Notes: generated by a model from the sequence alone, not told the origin. A stretch of 64,000 nt of DNA from Shewanella marina JCM 15074 (GCF_000614975.1 NZ_BALM01000008.1:1-64000); one strand, 5' to 3'; positions 29,637-38,929 are shown, counted from the first letter of the stretch. Program-made: numbers and translations.

Positions 29637-31104
29637 ATTGCCTTTTTATCGGGATTAGATGTGACTGATACAAGGCAATACCAATAATGAATTGGCTACC
29701 TTGACCTAGTTCACTATGCACTTGAAGCGTGTGCCCCAGAATGCGTAATAGTTGTTTCACAATGCTTAAGCCTACACCCAGCTGTGGTAACTCTTGTGGT
29801 GATAAGTGCTGAGCTTGAGAGTGACTGAATGCGTCGATTTTAGCTTGATTAAAGCCTGAACCAGTATCATTTAAGCTTACGTAGATATTTTGTTCTGATC
29901 GTGTGGCTGCTAGCGTTATTTTGCCGCCGTTAGGGGTGTAGCGTAGTGCGTTATCAATCAGATTATTTAATACTCTGATTAACAGTTGCTGATCTGTATA
30001 AAGCTGAATTTCCGCTGTCGTAAAATCTAAACTGACATTGAGCTTATCTGCTCTATTTTCAAAATTGAGTAATAATTCGTGACTTATATTGGCTAAATTA
30101 CATTGCTCGAAGTGTGGCGTTATTTGACCATTTTCAATTGCTGATAACTGTAATAACTGATTAAGTAATTCATGTAGCTGTTTAGCTGATAATGCTGCTG
30201 CATTAATTAACTTATGGTCATTTGCTGTTTTATTGGATATTAACCATGTTTCTATGTAGCCCATTAATGAGGTGAGTGGGGTTTTTAGATCATGAGATAG
30301 ATGCAGTAAGAATTGATGCTGTTTTTTATGTTCATCATTAATCTGTTGTTGCTGTGACTTGATGGTGTCGAGTAATTGATTAATATTTTGAGCGATCAGC
30401 CGAATCTCTTGGCCGCCATGATGTTGGTACGGTAACGCAGATTGGCAATTATCGGCATGTGTTATTTGCTGTAGATCGGCATTGAGCTGACTTATAGGCT
30501 TAGTAAAATAACGTAATAATAAGATGACTACTGCAATAATTAAGATGATCCCTGTGGTTCCTCCGGCAAACATAAATTGGTTTTGTTTAGATTGAGCGAG
30601 CAAGCTTTGTACGTGGTCTAATTGATCGCCCCCAATTATGACATACAGATAACCGGTTACTTTGCCTTGTGGGTTATGCAAACGACTCGCTGAAAAGATC
30701 TTATTTTGCTGTGGATTTCTTGGATTAGGTCCTAGAATTGGCAGTGCTTGCTTGGCTAAAAATTCACGAATGGCCAGTGTATTAATCTGTTTCTGCTTAA
30801 TAAGCTTGGGATCGGCATCAAAAGCGATAATATTGCCATCCAGATCCAAAGTATAAATCTCAAAACTAGGCCCAAGCAACATAAGGTCATGGAATGCTTC
30901 TTTTAAGGCTTTGTTTGAGGTAATGCCTTGCGATAGTAGCGGGTTTAGGTGTGCCATATGAGCAGCCAGCTCTCGATGCAATGCTTGCTGAACCTGTTGG
31001 CTATGATGTTGCTGCTGTTTATCAAACCAGACCCACAATGCTGCGAATAGTAATAAACTGATGCTGCAAGTACTGATCAATAATCTGATAAATAAACTAT
31101 TCAT
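29635..31104 (-). CDS. Membrane sensor histidine kinase of the Spondin_N operon
   Basis: The 489-residue protein has a first membrane helix (about residues 8-26), a periplasmic sensing region of about 150 residues, a second helix (about 177-198), a HAMP linker, a HisKA domain with the phospho-acceptor in LSHDLKTPLTS, and an ATPase domain with NNLIDNALRYTPNGG and GVGLSIVKQL. It presumably phosphorylates the regulator encoded just upstream; the two overlap by 4 nt (ATGA). It is the last gene of a four-gene unit with two exported Spondin_N-type proteins. The signal it senses is unknown. Confidence 0.9.
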   Translation of the reverse strand: MNSLFIRLLISTCSISLLLFAALWVWFDKQQQHHSQQVQQALHRELAAHMAHLNPLLSQGITSNKALKEAFHDLMLLGPSFEIYTLDLDGNIIAFDADPKLIKQKQINTLAIREFLAKQALPILGPNPRNPQQNKIFSASRLHNPQGKVTGYLYVIIGGDQLDHVQSLLAQSKQNQFMFAGGTTGIILIIAVVILLLRYFTKPISQLNADLQQITHADNCQSALPYQHHGGQEIRLIAQNINQLLDTIKSQQQQINDEHKKQHQFLLHLSHDLKTPLTSLMGYIETWLISNKTANDHKLINAAALSAKQLHELLNQLLQLSAIENGQITPHFEQCNLANISHELLLNFENRADKLNVSLDFTTAEIQLYTDQQLLIRVLNNLIDNALRYTPNGGKITLAATRSEQNIYVSLNDTGSGFNQAKIDAFSHSQAQHLSPQELPQLGVGLSIVKQLLRILGHTLQVHSELGQGSQFIIGIALYQSHLIPIKRQ

Positions 31105-31835
31105 GAAGCTAATAATGCCTTATCAGGAACAAATTTATAGCCAACTCCCCAAACGGTTTTAACTATTTGTCGCATGGATTTATGTTGGGCTAACTTTGCT
31201 CGTAAACGATTAATATGGCTATTAACAGTATGTTCATAGCCTTGATAGCTATAACCCCAAACCGCTTCAAGTAGTTGCATTCGGCTAAAAACTTGATGGG
31301 GATGTTTAGCGAGATAATGTAATAGATCAAATTCAGTGGCAGTGAGCTCTAGCGGTTGTTGATCAATACAAACCTCGCGCGTCTGAATATTAATATTCAA
31401 TGCATTGAATTGCAGTGAGTTGTCGTTATGTTGCTGTTTTTTATTACGCCGCAATAAGGCGTTAATTCTTGCTCTGAGTTCTAAAATACCAAAGGGTTTT
31501 ATTAAGTAATCATCGGCACCAGACTCTAACCCTAACACCACATCAGCTTCATCATCTTTTGCGGTAATGAGCATGGTTGCTGGGCTTTGTTCAAGCTGCT
31601 CAAGTTGTTGGCATAAACTAATACCATCACCATCTGGCAGCATACGATCGAGTAACACTAGGTCAAAAACATGTTGAGTGAGTTGGTGTTTAGCTTGATG
31701 AATCGTAGTGCAATGTATGACCTGATATTGCATTGCATTTAGATTTAGAATGAGTAAGTTAGCTAAATCTATTTCATCTTCAAGTAACAGTATTTGGGGA
31801 CTACTCTTATCGTTTGAATGTAGATTGTCATGCAT
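31101..31835 (-). CDS. OmpR/PhoB-family response regulator of the Spondin_N operon
   Basis: From ATG 31835 the product is 244 residues: a receiver domain with acidic LLEDE, phospho-acceptor Asp in LVLLDRMLPDGDG and Lys in YLIKPFG, then a winged-helix DNA-binding domain with LTATEFDLLHYLAKHP and VNSHINRLRAKL. Nine upstream codons to 31862 are open but lie in the gap to the next gene. It is paired with the downstream kinase and follows the two Spondin_N genes. The phased repeats at 33388-33432 are candidate binding sites. Confidence 0.93.
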   Translation of the reverse strand: MHDNLHSNDKSSPQILLLEDEIDLANLLILNLNAMQYQVIHCTTIHQAKHQLTQHVFDLVLLDRMLPDGDGISLCQQLEQLEQSPATMLITAKDDEADVVLGLESGADDYLIKPFGILELRARINALLRRNKKQQHNDNSLQFNALNINIQTREVCIDQQPLELTATEFDLLHYLAKHPHQVFSRMQLLEAVWGYSYQGYEHTVNSHINRLRAKLAQHKSMRQIVKTVWGVGYKFVPDKALLAS

Positions 31836-31903
31836 AAGGCTCAGTCTCTGCGGGTAACACACATATAGTTGACCCGCAAAAGCTGAACTTTATTTCACCA
31901 TAA

Positions 31904-32638
31904 TTATTTTTTTCGGGTAATCGTTATTGTTGCAACGGGATTATCAAACCGATGTGATGCATCTAAAATTGAGTCAGATAGACCATCATCTCTGCTGATG
32001 ACGCCAGCATGCCCGGAGACTCTATCATTGGTTTCACGCATCGCATTAAAACCTTCCCCCATATCAGCGGGGCCGGGAATAGTACCTTTGGCTTCACTAT
32101 TAGCCTCGGTGCCAGCATCATATGCCATGGTGTGGTAAGTCATCTTGTCATCCACCGTGAAACTGGTTAAATCAATTTGTTGAACCCCAGTAAAGGCATC
32201 GTTGGTATTAACTAGCATTGTTGCGATTGAAAGCTGTGCGACTTGTGCTTCAGGAATAGAGATTGATAGTGTTTGATTGGCGCCTGGGCCAATCGGAGCG
32301 GTTGCAACACTTGATGCATCAATACCATCTAAAGCGACTAACATGCTGGTATCACCACCTTCGGCAAGATGTTCTAGTGCGACACTAGCAGGATCTCCCA
32401 CTTGCCATATTGATAAATTACTCGTGTGGCTAAGTAATACTACTGGTGATAGTGGTTGATTGGCGGTGAGGTTAGTGACGCTAACATCAAAGTCGTGCAT
32501 CACTATTGGTGCAGGCTCTGGCTCTGGTGGCATAATGGCTCGTATATCATCACTGTCAGAGCAGGCTGTTAACCCCATCAGTGATAGCGCGCCAATTATC
32601 GCTAATTTAAGTCGTGATTGTTGCTGTAAATATTTCAT
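31904..32638 (-). CDS. Spondin_N-domain lipoprotein
   Basis: The 244-residue protein has a lipoprotein signal (IIGALSLMGLTAC, Cys26). The mature part begins with an acidic stretch and then one Spondin_N-like domain: DFDVSVTNLTANQPLSPVVL, LEHLAEGGDTSMLVALDG, MLVNTNDAFTGVQQIDL and AYDAGTEANSE. These match the bacterial Spondin_N family as I know it. The function of that family in bacteria is not established. The eukaryotic domain mediates extracellular binding and holds calcium. It is a paralogue of the next upstream gene, 9 nt away, and precedes the regulator by 68 nt. Confidence 0.8.
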   Translation of the reverse strand: MKYLQQQSRLKLAIIGALSLMGLTACSDSDDIRAIMPPEPEPAPIVMHDFDVSVTNLTANQPLSPVVLLSHTSNLSIWQVGDPASVALEHLAEGGDTSMLVALDGIDASSVATAPIGPGANQTLSISIPEAQVAQLSIATMLVNTNDAFTGVQQIDLTSFTVDDKMTYHTMAYDAGTEANSEAKGTIPGPADMGEGFNAMRETNDRVSGHAGVISRDDGLSDSILDASHRFDNPVATITITRKK

Positions 32639-32647
32639 AAGTCACCC

Positions 32648-33367
32648 CTATTTCACTGTTACGGTAACTTTGGCTACAGGGTTTAACCAACGATGGACAC
32701 GGCTATCGAGATCGCTAATACCACCAGTGTTATCCATATCGCCTAATACTCCAGGATGAATATGGACGTTATTATTTTCAGATAGGTCATCGATACCAGC
32801 ACCGTCAGTGCCGCCATGCATCCCCGGGTCAACAGGTATACCAAGTGTACCTAGCGCACCACCACCATTAATAAGCTCGTTGTTTTTTTCTGAACCTGCG
32901 TCATAACCATTGAGCATAATCGTGTATGTGCCAGCGGTGGTTGGAATAGGCCAGCTACTCAGTCCTACAAAGCCATCATTGGTAGGCAGTAACATGGCAA
33001 CAATCGATAAATAATTTTGGCTGTCACTGGTTGTCAGCATAATATCGTTCACTGATGTTGCAGGGGCTAATAAACCTTCAGCGGGGTTGGTGACGGTGAC
33101 ACCATCAGCGCCGATGATCATTGCATCTAAGTCGCCAATATCGCCACCTTCAGCCATTTTCTTTAAGGCTTCTGATGCCATTGTACCGCTAGTAAATAAT
33201 GAGGTTTCAGCATTATGACCAGCCACTAAAACTGGTGTGAAGTAGGTGCCATTGGTTAGGTTAGTGATATTGATACTAAGTTCGGCAGCTTCAGCTTCAC
33301 TTTGAGTGCTGATGCTGGTGATACTTGCGATTATAAGAGCACTGCTAAGTAGGGTATGTTTCATCAT
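32648..33367 (-). CDS. Exported Spondin_N-domain protein
   Basis: The 239-residue protein has a cleavable signal peptide ending near SEAEAAE. One Spondin_N-like domain follows: ELSINITNLTNGTYFTPVLV, LKKMAEGGDIGDLDAMI, MLLPTNDGFVGLSSW and GYDAGSEKNNELINGGG. A His/Asp-rich part (HGGTDGAGID, NNNVHIHPGVLGD) could bind metal. The C-terminus VAKVTVTVK resembles that of its downstream paralogue. The start ATG ATG has CGGAGAAGC upstream. It is the first gene of the operon, directly behind phased direct repeats. Location periplasmic or extracellular; function unknown. Confidence 0.8.
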   Translation of the reverse strand: MMKHTLLSSALIIASITSISTQSEAEAAELSINITNLTNGTYFTPVLVAGHNAETSLFTSGTMASEALKKMAEGGDIGDLDAMIIGADGVTVTNPAEGLLAPATSVNDIMLTTSDSQNYLSIVAMLLPTNDGFVGLSSWPIPTTAGTYTIMLNGYDAGSEKNNELINGGGALGTLGIPVDPGMHGGTDGAGIDDLSENNNVHIHPGVLGDMDNTGGISDLDSRVHRWLNPVAKVTVTVK

Positions 33368-33387
33368 GCTTCTCCGTTTTATGAGTT

Positions 33388-33432
33388 TTAGTATTCACAA
33401 GTGATGTACTTAGTATTCACAGTGGAGTTCAC
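33388..33432 (-). promoter_or_regulatory. Phased direct repeats upstream of the Spondin_N operon
   Basis: TTAGTATTCACA occurs exactly at 33388-33399 and again at 33410-33421, 22 bp (two helical turns) apart. A weaker TGTAC at 33405 fills the intermediate turn and a further GTTCAC lies at 33427-33432. Spacing near 11 bp is typical for OmpR/PhoB-family regulators. The repeats lie 21-65 bp before the first gene, suggesting autoregulation by the operon's own regulator. Confidence 0.6.
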
Positions 33433-33470
33433 GAGGGGGTGTCAGAAATATAACGAAATTATCACAAAAT

Positions 33471-33495
33471 AAAAAACCCTGAAAAATCAGGGTTT
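33471..33495 (-). terminator. Terminator of the small gene at 33514
   Basis: AAACCCTGA-AAAA-TCAGGGTTT; on the minus strand the stem is followed by six T. Confidence 0.82.
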
Positions 33496-33513
33496 AATTG
33501 AAACTAAATAGAA

Positions 33514-33741
33514 TTATTTTTTGCTGTTTAGATGTTTTACAATGGCTTTTTGAGCGTCTTCAGTTGTTGCTTTTTCACCTTCAGGTTCAATATTTGCAGT
33601 CGCACTATGGCCCGTCATTTCTTCGGCAATATGTAACCAATCAGGATGCCAATAGAAACTGTTACCAGCGAGTGTTTGCCAGTTATGAACACCGCCTTCT
33701 TCACCTTGGTAAATTAGATCACTTACAGAATAAGAACTCAT
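33514..33741 (-). CDS. Small conserved-looking protein of unknown function
   Basis: I do not recognise this 75-residue protein (MSSYSVSDLIYQGEEGGVHN). It has no signal peptide or membrane segment. The middle is aromatic and His-rich (NSFYWHPDWLHIAEEMTGHS) and the C-terminus is Lys-rich. The ATG at 33741 follows AGGGTG with good spacing; a GTG three codons upstream is less likely. It has its own terminator and lies between purD and the Spondin_N operon, so it is probably a single-gene transcript. The good ribosome site and terminator support a real gene. Confidence 0.7.
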   Translation of the reverse strand: MSSYSVSDLIYQGEEGGVHNWQTLAGNSFYWHPDWLHIAEEMTGHSATANIEPEGEKATTEDAQKAIVKHLNSKK

Positions 33742-33881
33742 ATGTATCACCCTAATAATTATCTATCTTTCAAGTATGAACATCCTACACCGATTGTGCA
33801 AAAATCCGCACTATATTTAACCTAATTAAACTTAATTTCATTAATGGACTTTCTATTAACGTATTGAACATTTTACAAATA

Positions 33882-33907
33882 AAAACGCCGAGACAAGGCT
33901 CGGCGTT
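33882..33907 (-). terminator. purHD terminator
   Basis: AACGCCGAG and CTCGGCGTT arms with a 6-nt loop; on the minus strand it runs into TTTTT just after purD. Confidence 0.88.
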
Positions 33908-33924
33908 GGTATAAGGCTTATGTG

Positions 33925-35205
33925 TTACTGTTCGCGATTGATTGCGCGGTAGCCAATATCCGTTCTGAAGTAAACGTCATCCCAATGGATCTGTTGTACT
34001 AACTGGTAAGCTGCTTGCTGGGCTTCTGTCACCGTATTACCGAGTGCCGTAGCGCAGAGTACGCGGCCACCATTTGTGACTACGTGACCCTCTTTAAGTG
34101 CAGTGCCAGCTTGGAAGACTTTAGCATCAAGGGTTCCTAGGCTTAAACCGTCAATGATATCGCCTTTACGGTAAGTATCTGGATAACCACCTGCAGCCAT
34201 CACCACACCCACGGCAGCACGACTGTCATATTCAGCGGTTACTTGGTCAAGTTCACCGCGGGTTGCCGCTAAACATAACTGCACTAAATCTGATTTTAAA
34301 CGCATCATAATTGGCTGGGTTTCAGGATCACCAAAACGGCAGTTATATTCCAATACCTTAGCACTGCCATCTGGCGCAATCATTAGACCAGCATACAGAA
34401 AGCCTGTATAGACATTACCTTCTGCTGCCATACCATCTACAGTCGGTCTAATTACGTGATTAATGGTCCAGTCATGAACTGCCTGTGTCACAACTGGTGC
34501 GGGTGAGTAAGCTCCCATACCACCAGTATTTGGACCATGATCGGCATTATCACGTGCTTTATGATCTTGGCTGGTGGCCATAGGTAAAATATTATGACCA
34601 TCCACCATCACAATAAAGCTGGCTTCTTCACCGACTAAAAATTCTTCAACAACAACGCGGGAACCTGCATCACCAAACTTATTACCGGCTAGCATATCTT
34701 CAATAGCAGCGTCTGCAGCGGCAATATTTTCAGCAATGATTACGCCTTTACCTGCGGCTAAACCATCGGCTTTAATGACGATAGGGCAACCCATATTGCG
34801 CACATAAGCTTTCGCTGGTTCAATTTCAGTGAAGTTCTGATAAGCGGCTGTTGGAATATTATGACGAGCGAGGAAGTCCTTGGTGAAAGCTTTAGAGCCT
34901 TCTAATTGCGCGGCCGCTTTCGTTGGGCCAAAAACTGCTAAATCGGCTGCGCGGAATGCATCAACAACGCCTAGTACTAATGGTGCTTCAGGACCGACAA
35001 TGGTCAGTGCAATTTGATGTTGCTGAGCAAATGTCACTAACGCATCAATATCGGTCGCAGCAATGCCCACATTTTCAACTTTAGGTTCTAGTGCGCTACC
35101 GGCATTGCCGGGGGCGACAAAAACCGTTTCAACATCGGCAGATTGTGCCGCTTTCCAAGCTAAAGCGTGCTCACGGCCACCATTACCAATGACTAATATT
35201 TTCAT
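33925..35205 (-). CDS. purD: Phosphoribosylamine-glycine ligase
   Basis: PurD (GAR synthetase) joins glycine to phosphoribosylamine in step two of purine synthesis. The 426-residue ATP-grasp enzyme starts [18 protein letters not shown] and shows [29 protein letters not shown] and the metal/ATP site [12 protein letters not shown]. The length is normal. It follows purH by 59 nt in the usual purHD operon, with a perfect hairpin in the gap, and ends at a terminator. Confidence 0.97.
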   Translation of the reverse strand: MKILVIGNGGREHALAWKAAQSADVETVFVAPGNAGSALEPKVENVGIAATDIDALVTFAQQHQIALTIVGPEAPLVLGVVDAFRAADLAVFGPTKAAAQLEGSKAFTKDFLARHNIPTAAYQNFTEIEPAKAYVRNMGCPIVIKADGLAAGKGVIIAENIAAADAAIEDMLAGNKFGDAGSRVVVEEFLVGEEASFIVMVDGHNILPMATSQDHKARDNADHGPNTGGMGAYSPAPVVTQAVHDWTINHVIRPTVDGMAAEGNVYTGFLYAGLMIAPDGSAKVLEYNCRFGDPETQPIMMRLKSDLVQLCLAATRGELDQVTAEYDSRAAVGVVMAAGGYPDTYRKGDIIDGLSLGTLDAKVFQAGTALKEGHVVTNGGRVLCATALGNTVTEAQQAAYQLVQQIHWDDVYFRTDIGYRAINREQ

Positions 35206-35233
35206 TATTTTAATCCAAGTTAACTGATAAAAG

Positions 35234-35257
35234 TGCGCCGCATTAATTTGCGGCGCA
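35234..35257. repeat. Hairpin between purH and purD
   Basis: TGCGCCGCA and TGCGGCGCA are perfect 9-bp arms with a 6-nt loop. On the minus strand CTTTTATC follows, a weak tail, so it may partly terminate or stabilise the purH message. Confidence 0.55.
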
Positions 35258-35264
35258 GTGGTGT

Positions 35265-36854
35265 TTAGTGGCGGAAATGGCGCATGCCAGTAAAGACCAT
35301 TGCCATGCCGTGTTCATCGGCGGCTTGAATAATATCTTCATCGCGGATTGAACCACCCGGTTGAATAATGCAGCTAATTCCTGCGGCGGCAGCGGCATCA
35401 ATACCATCTCTAAATGGGAAGAATGCATCAGATGCCATGACCGAATTAACTACTTCTAAACCTTCATCAGCAGCTTTGATTCCTGCTATTTTAGCGCTGT
35501 AAACTCGGCTCATTTGGCCAGCGCCGACACCGATTGTCATGCCATCTTTAGCGTAAACAATGGCATTTGATTTCACAAATTTAGCGACCTTCCAGCAAAA
35601 TAGCAGATCTTGTAGTTCCGCCGCGGTAGGTTGGCGTTTAGTGACGACAGTGAGTTGGGCTTCATCAACCATGCCTTGATCGCGGTCTTGAATTAATAGG
35701 CCACCATTAACGCGCTTATAATCTAAGCCGCTAGTGGGTTGTTGCCATTGTCCGCACTCAAGTACTCGGACATTGCTTTTTGGGGCAAGAATAACTTTGG
35801 CTTCTTCGCTAATTGCAGGGGCAATAATTACTTCAACAAATTGACGCTCGATAATTGCCGCAGCAGTTTTAGCATCAAGGGTTTGGTTAAATGCGATAAT
35901 GCCACCAAATGCAGATGTCGGGTCAGTCTTAAAAGCACGCTCATAAGCGTTAAATAAGTCGTCTCCTAATGCTACACCGCAAGGGTTAGCATGTTTGACA
36001 ATCACGCAAGCGGGTTGGTCGAACTCTTTGACGCACTCAAGTGCCGCATCTGTATCGGCAATATTGTTGTACGATAAGGCTTTACCTTGAATTTGAACTG
36101 CGGTTGCAACAGAGGCTTCGTCAATTTGTGCTTCAACATAAAATGCAGCACGCTGGTGGCTATTTTCACCATAACGTAGATCTTGCTTCTTAATCAGCTG
36201 AGTGTTGAATGTACGCGGGAAAGGTGAGTCTTGATGACATTCATCCTCACTATGCGGTGCAACCATAGTACCGAAATAGTTAGCAATCATACCGTCGTAA
36301 GCTGCGGTATGTTCAAAAGCGGCAATGGCTAAATCAAAACGTGTTGTGGTGAGTGTGCTGCCTTGGTTAGCGGCCATCTCTGCCAATACTCGGTCATAAT
36401 CTTTAGCATTAACGACAATGGTCACGTCGCGGTTGTTTTTGGCTGCGGCGCGTACCATTGTTGGGCCACCAATATCGATATTCTCAATGGCATCCTCTAA
36501 AGTACAACCCTCTTTAGCCACGGTTTGGGCGAATGGATATAGGTTTACTACAACAAGATCAATAGCTTCAATATGATTAGTTGCCATCACATCTTCATCG
36601 ATACCACGACGCGCTAAAATGCCACCGTGTACTTTAGGATGCAGTGTTTTTACCCGACCATCCATAATTTCTGGGTGGCCAGTGTAGTCAGATACTTCAA
36701 GTACAGGGATATTATGTTGCGCAAGTAGGGCTGCGGTGCCGCCAGTTGAAAGTAATTCAACATTTTGGGCATGCAATGCGCGAGCAAACTCAACAATACC
36801 GGTTTTATCTGAAACACTTAGTAGTGCACGACGGATTGGTCTGGCATTTTTCAT
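35265..36854 (-). CDS. purH: Bifunctional AICAR transformylase / IMP cyclohydrolase
   Basis: PurH performs the last two steps of IMP synthesis. The 529-residue product from ATG 36854 ([20 protein letters not shown]) has the N-terminal cyclohydrolase domain with [11 protein letters not shown] and the C-terminal transformylase domain with the KHANPCG motif and [14 protein letters not shown]. An in-frame ATG six codons upstream (36872) is possible, but neither start has a strong ribosome site. The family aligns from 36854. It is the first gene of purHD. Confidence 0.96.
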   Translation of the reverse strand: MKNARPIRRALLSVSDKTGIVEFARALHAQNVELLSTGGTAALLAQHNIPVLEVSDYTGHPEIMDGRVKTLHPKVHGGILARRGIDEDVMATNHIEAIDLVVVNLYPFAQTVAKEGCTLEDAIENIDIGGPTMVRAAAKNNRDVTIVVNAKDYDRVLAEMAANQGSTLTTTRFDLAIAAFEHTAAYDGMIANYFGTMVAPHSEDECHQDSPFPRTFNTQLIKKQDLRYGENSHQRAAFYVEAQIDEASVATAVQIQGKALSYNNIADTDAALECVKEFDQPACVIVKHANPCGVALGDDLFNAYERAFKTDPTSAFGGIIAFNQTLDAKTAAAIIERQFVEVIIAPAISEEAKVILAPKSNVRVLECGQWQQPTSGLDYKRVNGGLLIQDRDQGMVDEAQLTVVTKRQPTAAELQDLLFCWKVAKFVKSNAIVYAKDGMTIGVGAGQMSRVYSAKIAGIKAADEGLEVVNSVMASDAFFPFRDGIDAAAAAGISCIIQPGGSIRDEDIIQAADEHGMAMVFTGMRHFRH

Positions 36855-36944
36855 TGTAGGTACAGGGTCCATTAGTTATGGCTCATCGGCGCCACCACTT
36901 ATCTATGTCATGGTCGCACAATGAGAGAGTTACAAGGATCTTTG

Positions 36945-36976
36945 GCAAAGCATTAATGGAAAATTTAGTGCTTTGC
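36945..36976 (-). repeat. Inverted repeat in the purH leader
   Basis: GCAAAGCATTAA (36945-36956) and TTTAGTGCTTTGC (36964-36976) pair over at least eight perfect positions. It lies about 90-120 nt before purH in the 316-bp purH-zntR divergent region, where I see no further gene. It does not match the PurR box or the purine riboswitch. Confidence 0.4.
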
Positions 36977-37109
36977 AAAAGTCCCTATGGGCCCATCAAT
37001 TTTATGAGCGCGTATTCTAACGTAAATCAGTGATTAACATGGTTCTTTTGAGCGATTTCACAATATTGATATTAGAACAAGTAATTGAGAGTTATTATCA
37101 ATAAAACTC

Positions 37110-37141
37110 TTGACCTTAGATTAAACTCCAAGGTTTATACT
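37110..37141 (+). promoter_or_regulatory. MerR-family promoter/operator
   Basis: A -35 element TTGACC (37110-37115) and a -10 element TATACT (37136-37141) are separated by 20 bp. The spacer holds the dyad ACCTTAGA-N6-TCCAAGGT (37113-37134). An overlong 19-20 bp spacer with an ACCTT/AAGGT dyad is the hallmark of MerR-family metal-responsive promoters. It lies 48 bp before the zntR-like gene, implying autoregulation of regulator and permease. Confidence 0.88.
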
Positions 37142-37189
37142 TCAACAAAATCAATTAATCTAACTTAGCCATAATGGCAGAGATAACTT

Positions 37190-37636
37190 ATGTATCGCAT
37201 CGGTGAATTAGCACAACTATGTGACGTAAAACCAGACACATTAAGATTTTATGAAAAACATGGCTTACTGGCGGCATCTGCTCGTAGTGATTCTGGTTAT
37301 CGGCTGTATACCACAGCAGATTTCGAACGGTTAAAGTTTATCTTACGGGCAAAAACCGTCGGGTTTACTTTAAATGAAATTACCGAGTTATTATCGATAG
37401 AGTTAGATAAATCTAATTGGGCTTGTGCCGATGTCAAAGGCTTAGTGGACAGTAAATTGGCGCAAGTTGAAGCTAAATTAGCTGAGTTAGTACGTTTTCA
37501 AAAGTCATTAGCACAACTGTCGCAGGCATGTTGTGGTGGGCCAGAGAGTGCGGAGCACTGCTCAATACTTGAAGCACTTGAATCTAATTCCGCTACCGTT
37601 AACGCAGTTAAAGAACCCTGCCGCCATTCAAAATAG
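37190..37636 (+). CDS. zntR: MerR-family metal-responsive regulator (ZntR-like)
   Basis: The 148-residue protein begins MYRIGELAQLCDVKPDTLRF, the MerR winged helix. It continues with YEKHGLLAASARSDSGYRLY, a dimerisation helix (about residues 80-115) and a metal loop with Cys (near residue 79, SNWACADV), CCGG and HCS. This layout is that of ZntR-type Zn/Cd/Pb sensors. It follows a stretched-spacer promoter and is 15 nt before a Cys-rich permease gene, so they form one operon. The exact metal cannot be decided from sequence. Confidence 0.87.
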   Translation: MYRIGELAQLCDVKPDTLRFYEKHGLLAASARSDSGYRLYTTADFERLKFILRAKTVGFTLNEITELLSIELDKSNWACADVKGLVDSKLAQVEAKLAELVRFQKSLAQLSQACCGGPESAEHCSILEALESNSATVNAVKEPCRHSK

Positions 37637-37651
37637 TATCAAGGGATATTT

Positions 37652-38929
37652 ATGTTAGTTCAGAACTTTATCGAATTATTTTTAGAGTCAGCCCCTTGGT
37701 TGCTATTAGGTTTAATTCTTGCGGGCTTATTAAAAGTATTTGTGCCAATGGCATGGATGAATAAGCAACTAGGCGGACACGGCTTTAAAACTACGGTTAA
37801 AGCAGCTGTGATGGGCGCACCATTACCATTATGTTCATGTGGTGTGATCCCAGCGGCAGTTGGTTTACGTCGCGCGGGTGCATCTAAAGCGGCAACCACT
37901 TCATTTTTAGTTTCAACCCCTGAAACGGGTGTTGATTCTGTGACAGTTTCTTACGTATTACTTGGCCCATTTATGGCGGTGGTACGTCCAATTGCGGCCG
38001 TAGTGAGTGCGATTGTTGCTGGTTTACTGGTTGGTCGTGATGATGACGATGGTAAACCTGCGGAGGCTAAAGTTGAGGCGCAAAAGAGTTCATGTTGTTC
38101 ATCTAAACAGACAACAACCATGAGTTTTAAGCCTGTTGCACAAGATGCCCCCTTGATGACAAATCCCCAGAGTCCTGCTGCATCATGTTGTAGTTCAACC
38201 AAGGTTGAGAGTCGTTCAAGTTGTTGTAGTTCGAGCAAGCCTGTTGTTAAGTCATCATGCTGTAGCAGTGAACAGGCAAGTCATGGTCATCATCATGACA
38301 GCGGTGATAGTTGCTGTGACTCAACCAAAGATGTTGCCACTGAATTACAACACAAATCTGTGCTATATCGCATCGGCTGGGGCTTACGTTATGCCGCTAC
38401 CGATTTAGTGAAAGATACTACCGTATGGTTATTGATTGGTTTGTTCTTTGCCGCGCTAGTAACCACTTATGTACCAAGTGACTTTTTAGTTAAATGGGGT
38501 GATGGTATTTTAGCCATGTTGGTGATGGTACTGGTTTCTGTGCCTATGTATATTTGTGCGACAGCATCAACACCCATTGCAGCGGGTTTATTGCTTGCAG
38601 GTGTATCTCCAGGTGCCGTATTAGTGTTTATGTTGGCCGGCCCTGCAACCAATATTGCCACCCTCGGTGTGGTTAGCAAGGAGTTAGGAAAACGCGCGTT
38701 ATGGGCTTATCTTGGTGGCGTATTAGGCGTGGCATTAGTCTCAGGTGTATTGGTTAACTATCTTGTCGCTGAGTTTGGTTTTAAGGTGATGCCACAAATA
38801 GGTGAACATCACGAGTTATTGCCACACTGGTTAGTGGTGAGTTCTGGCATAATTTTAGCTATCTTAATGGCTAAAGTATTAGCGGGTATGTTACCGCGTA
38901 ACTGGTGGCGCCGTGATTGCTGCTCATAA
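37652..38929 (+). CDS. Permease of the DUF318/YraQ (ArsP-like) family with Cys-rich loop
   Basis: The 425-residue membrane protein has two blocks of helices (about residues 5-130 and 245-420) with the family motif PLCSCGVIPAAVGLRRAG and its second-half counterpart VPMYICATASTPIAAGLLLAG. The central loop is unusual: five Cys pairs, mostly as SCCSS (near residues 149, 176, 189, 200 and 222), plus a His stretch GHHHDSG. The protein ends in DCCS. The loop looks like a metal- or metalloid-binding region. Co-transcribed with the MerR-type sensor, it is most likely an efflux permease, substrate unproven. Confidence 0.82.
   Translation: MLVQNFIELFLESAPWLLLGLILAGLLKVFVPMAWMNKQLGGHGFKTTVKAAVMGAPLPLCSCGVIPAAVGLRRAGASKAATTSFLVSTPETGVDSVTVSYVLLGPFMAVVRPIAAVVSAIVAGLLVGRDDDDGKPAEAKVEAQKSSCCSSKQTTTMSFKPVAQDAPLMTNPQSPAASCCSSTKVESRSSCCSSSKPVVKSSCCSSEQASHGHHHDSGDSCCDSTKDVATELQHKSVLYRIGWGLRYAATDLVKDTTVWLLIGLFFAALVTTYVPSDFLVKWGDGILAMLVMVLVSVPMYICATASTPIAAGLLLAGVSPGAVLVFMLAGPATNIATLGVVSKELGKRALWAYLGGVLGVALVSGVLVNYLVAEFGFKVMPQIGEHHELLPHWLVVSSGIILAILMAKVLAGMLPRNWWRRDCCS

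Noticed and set aside
35243..35428. Small minus-strand gene between purH and purD
   Set aside because: It is an out-of-frame shadow of the purH 3' end that covers the intergenic hairpin.
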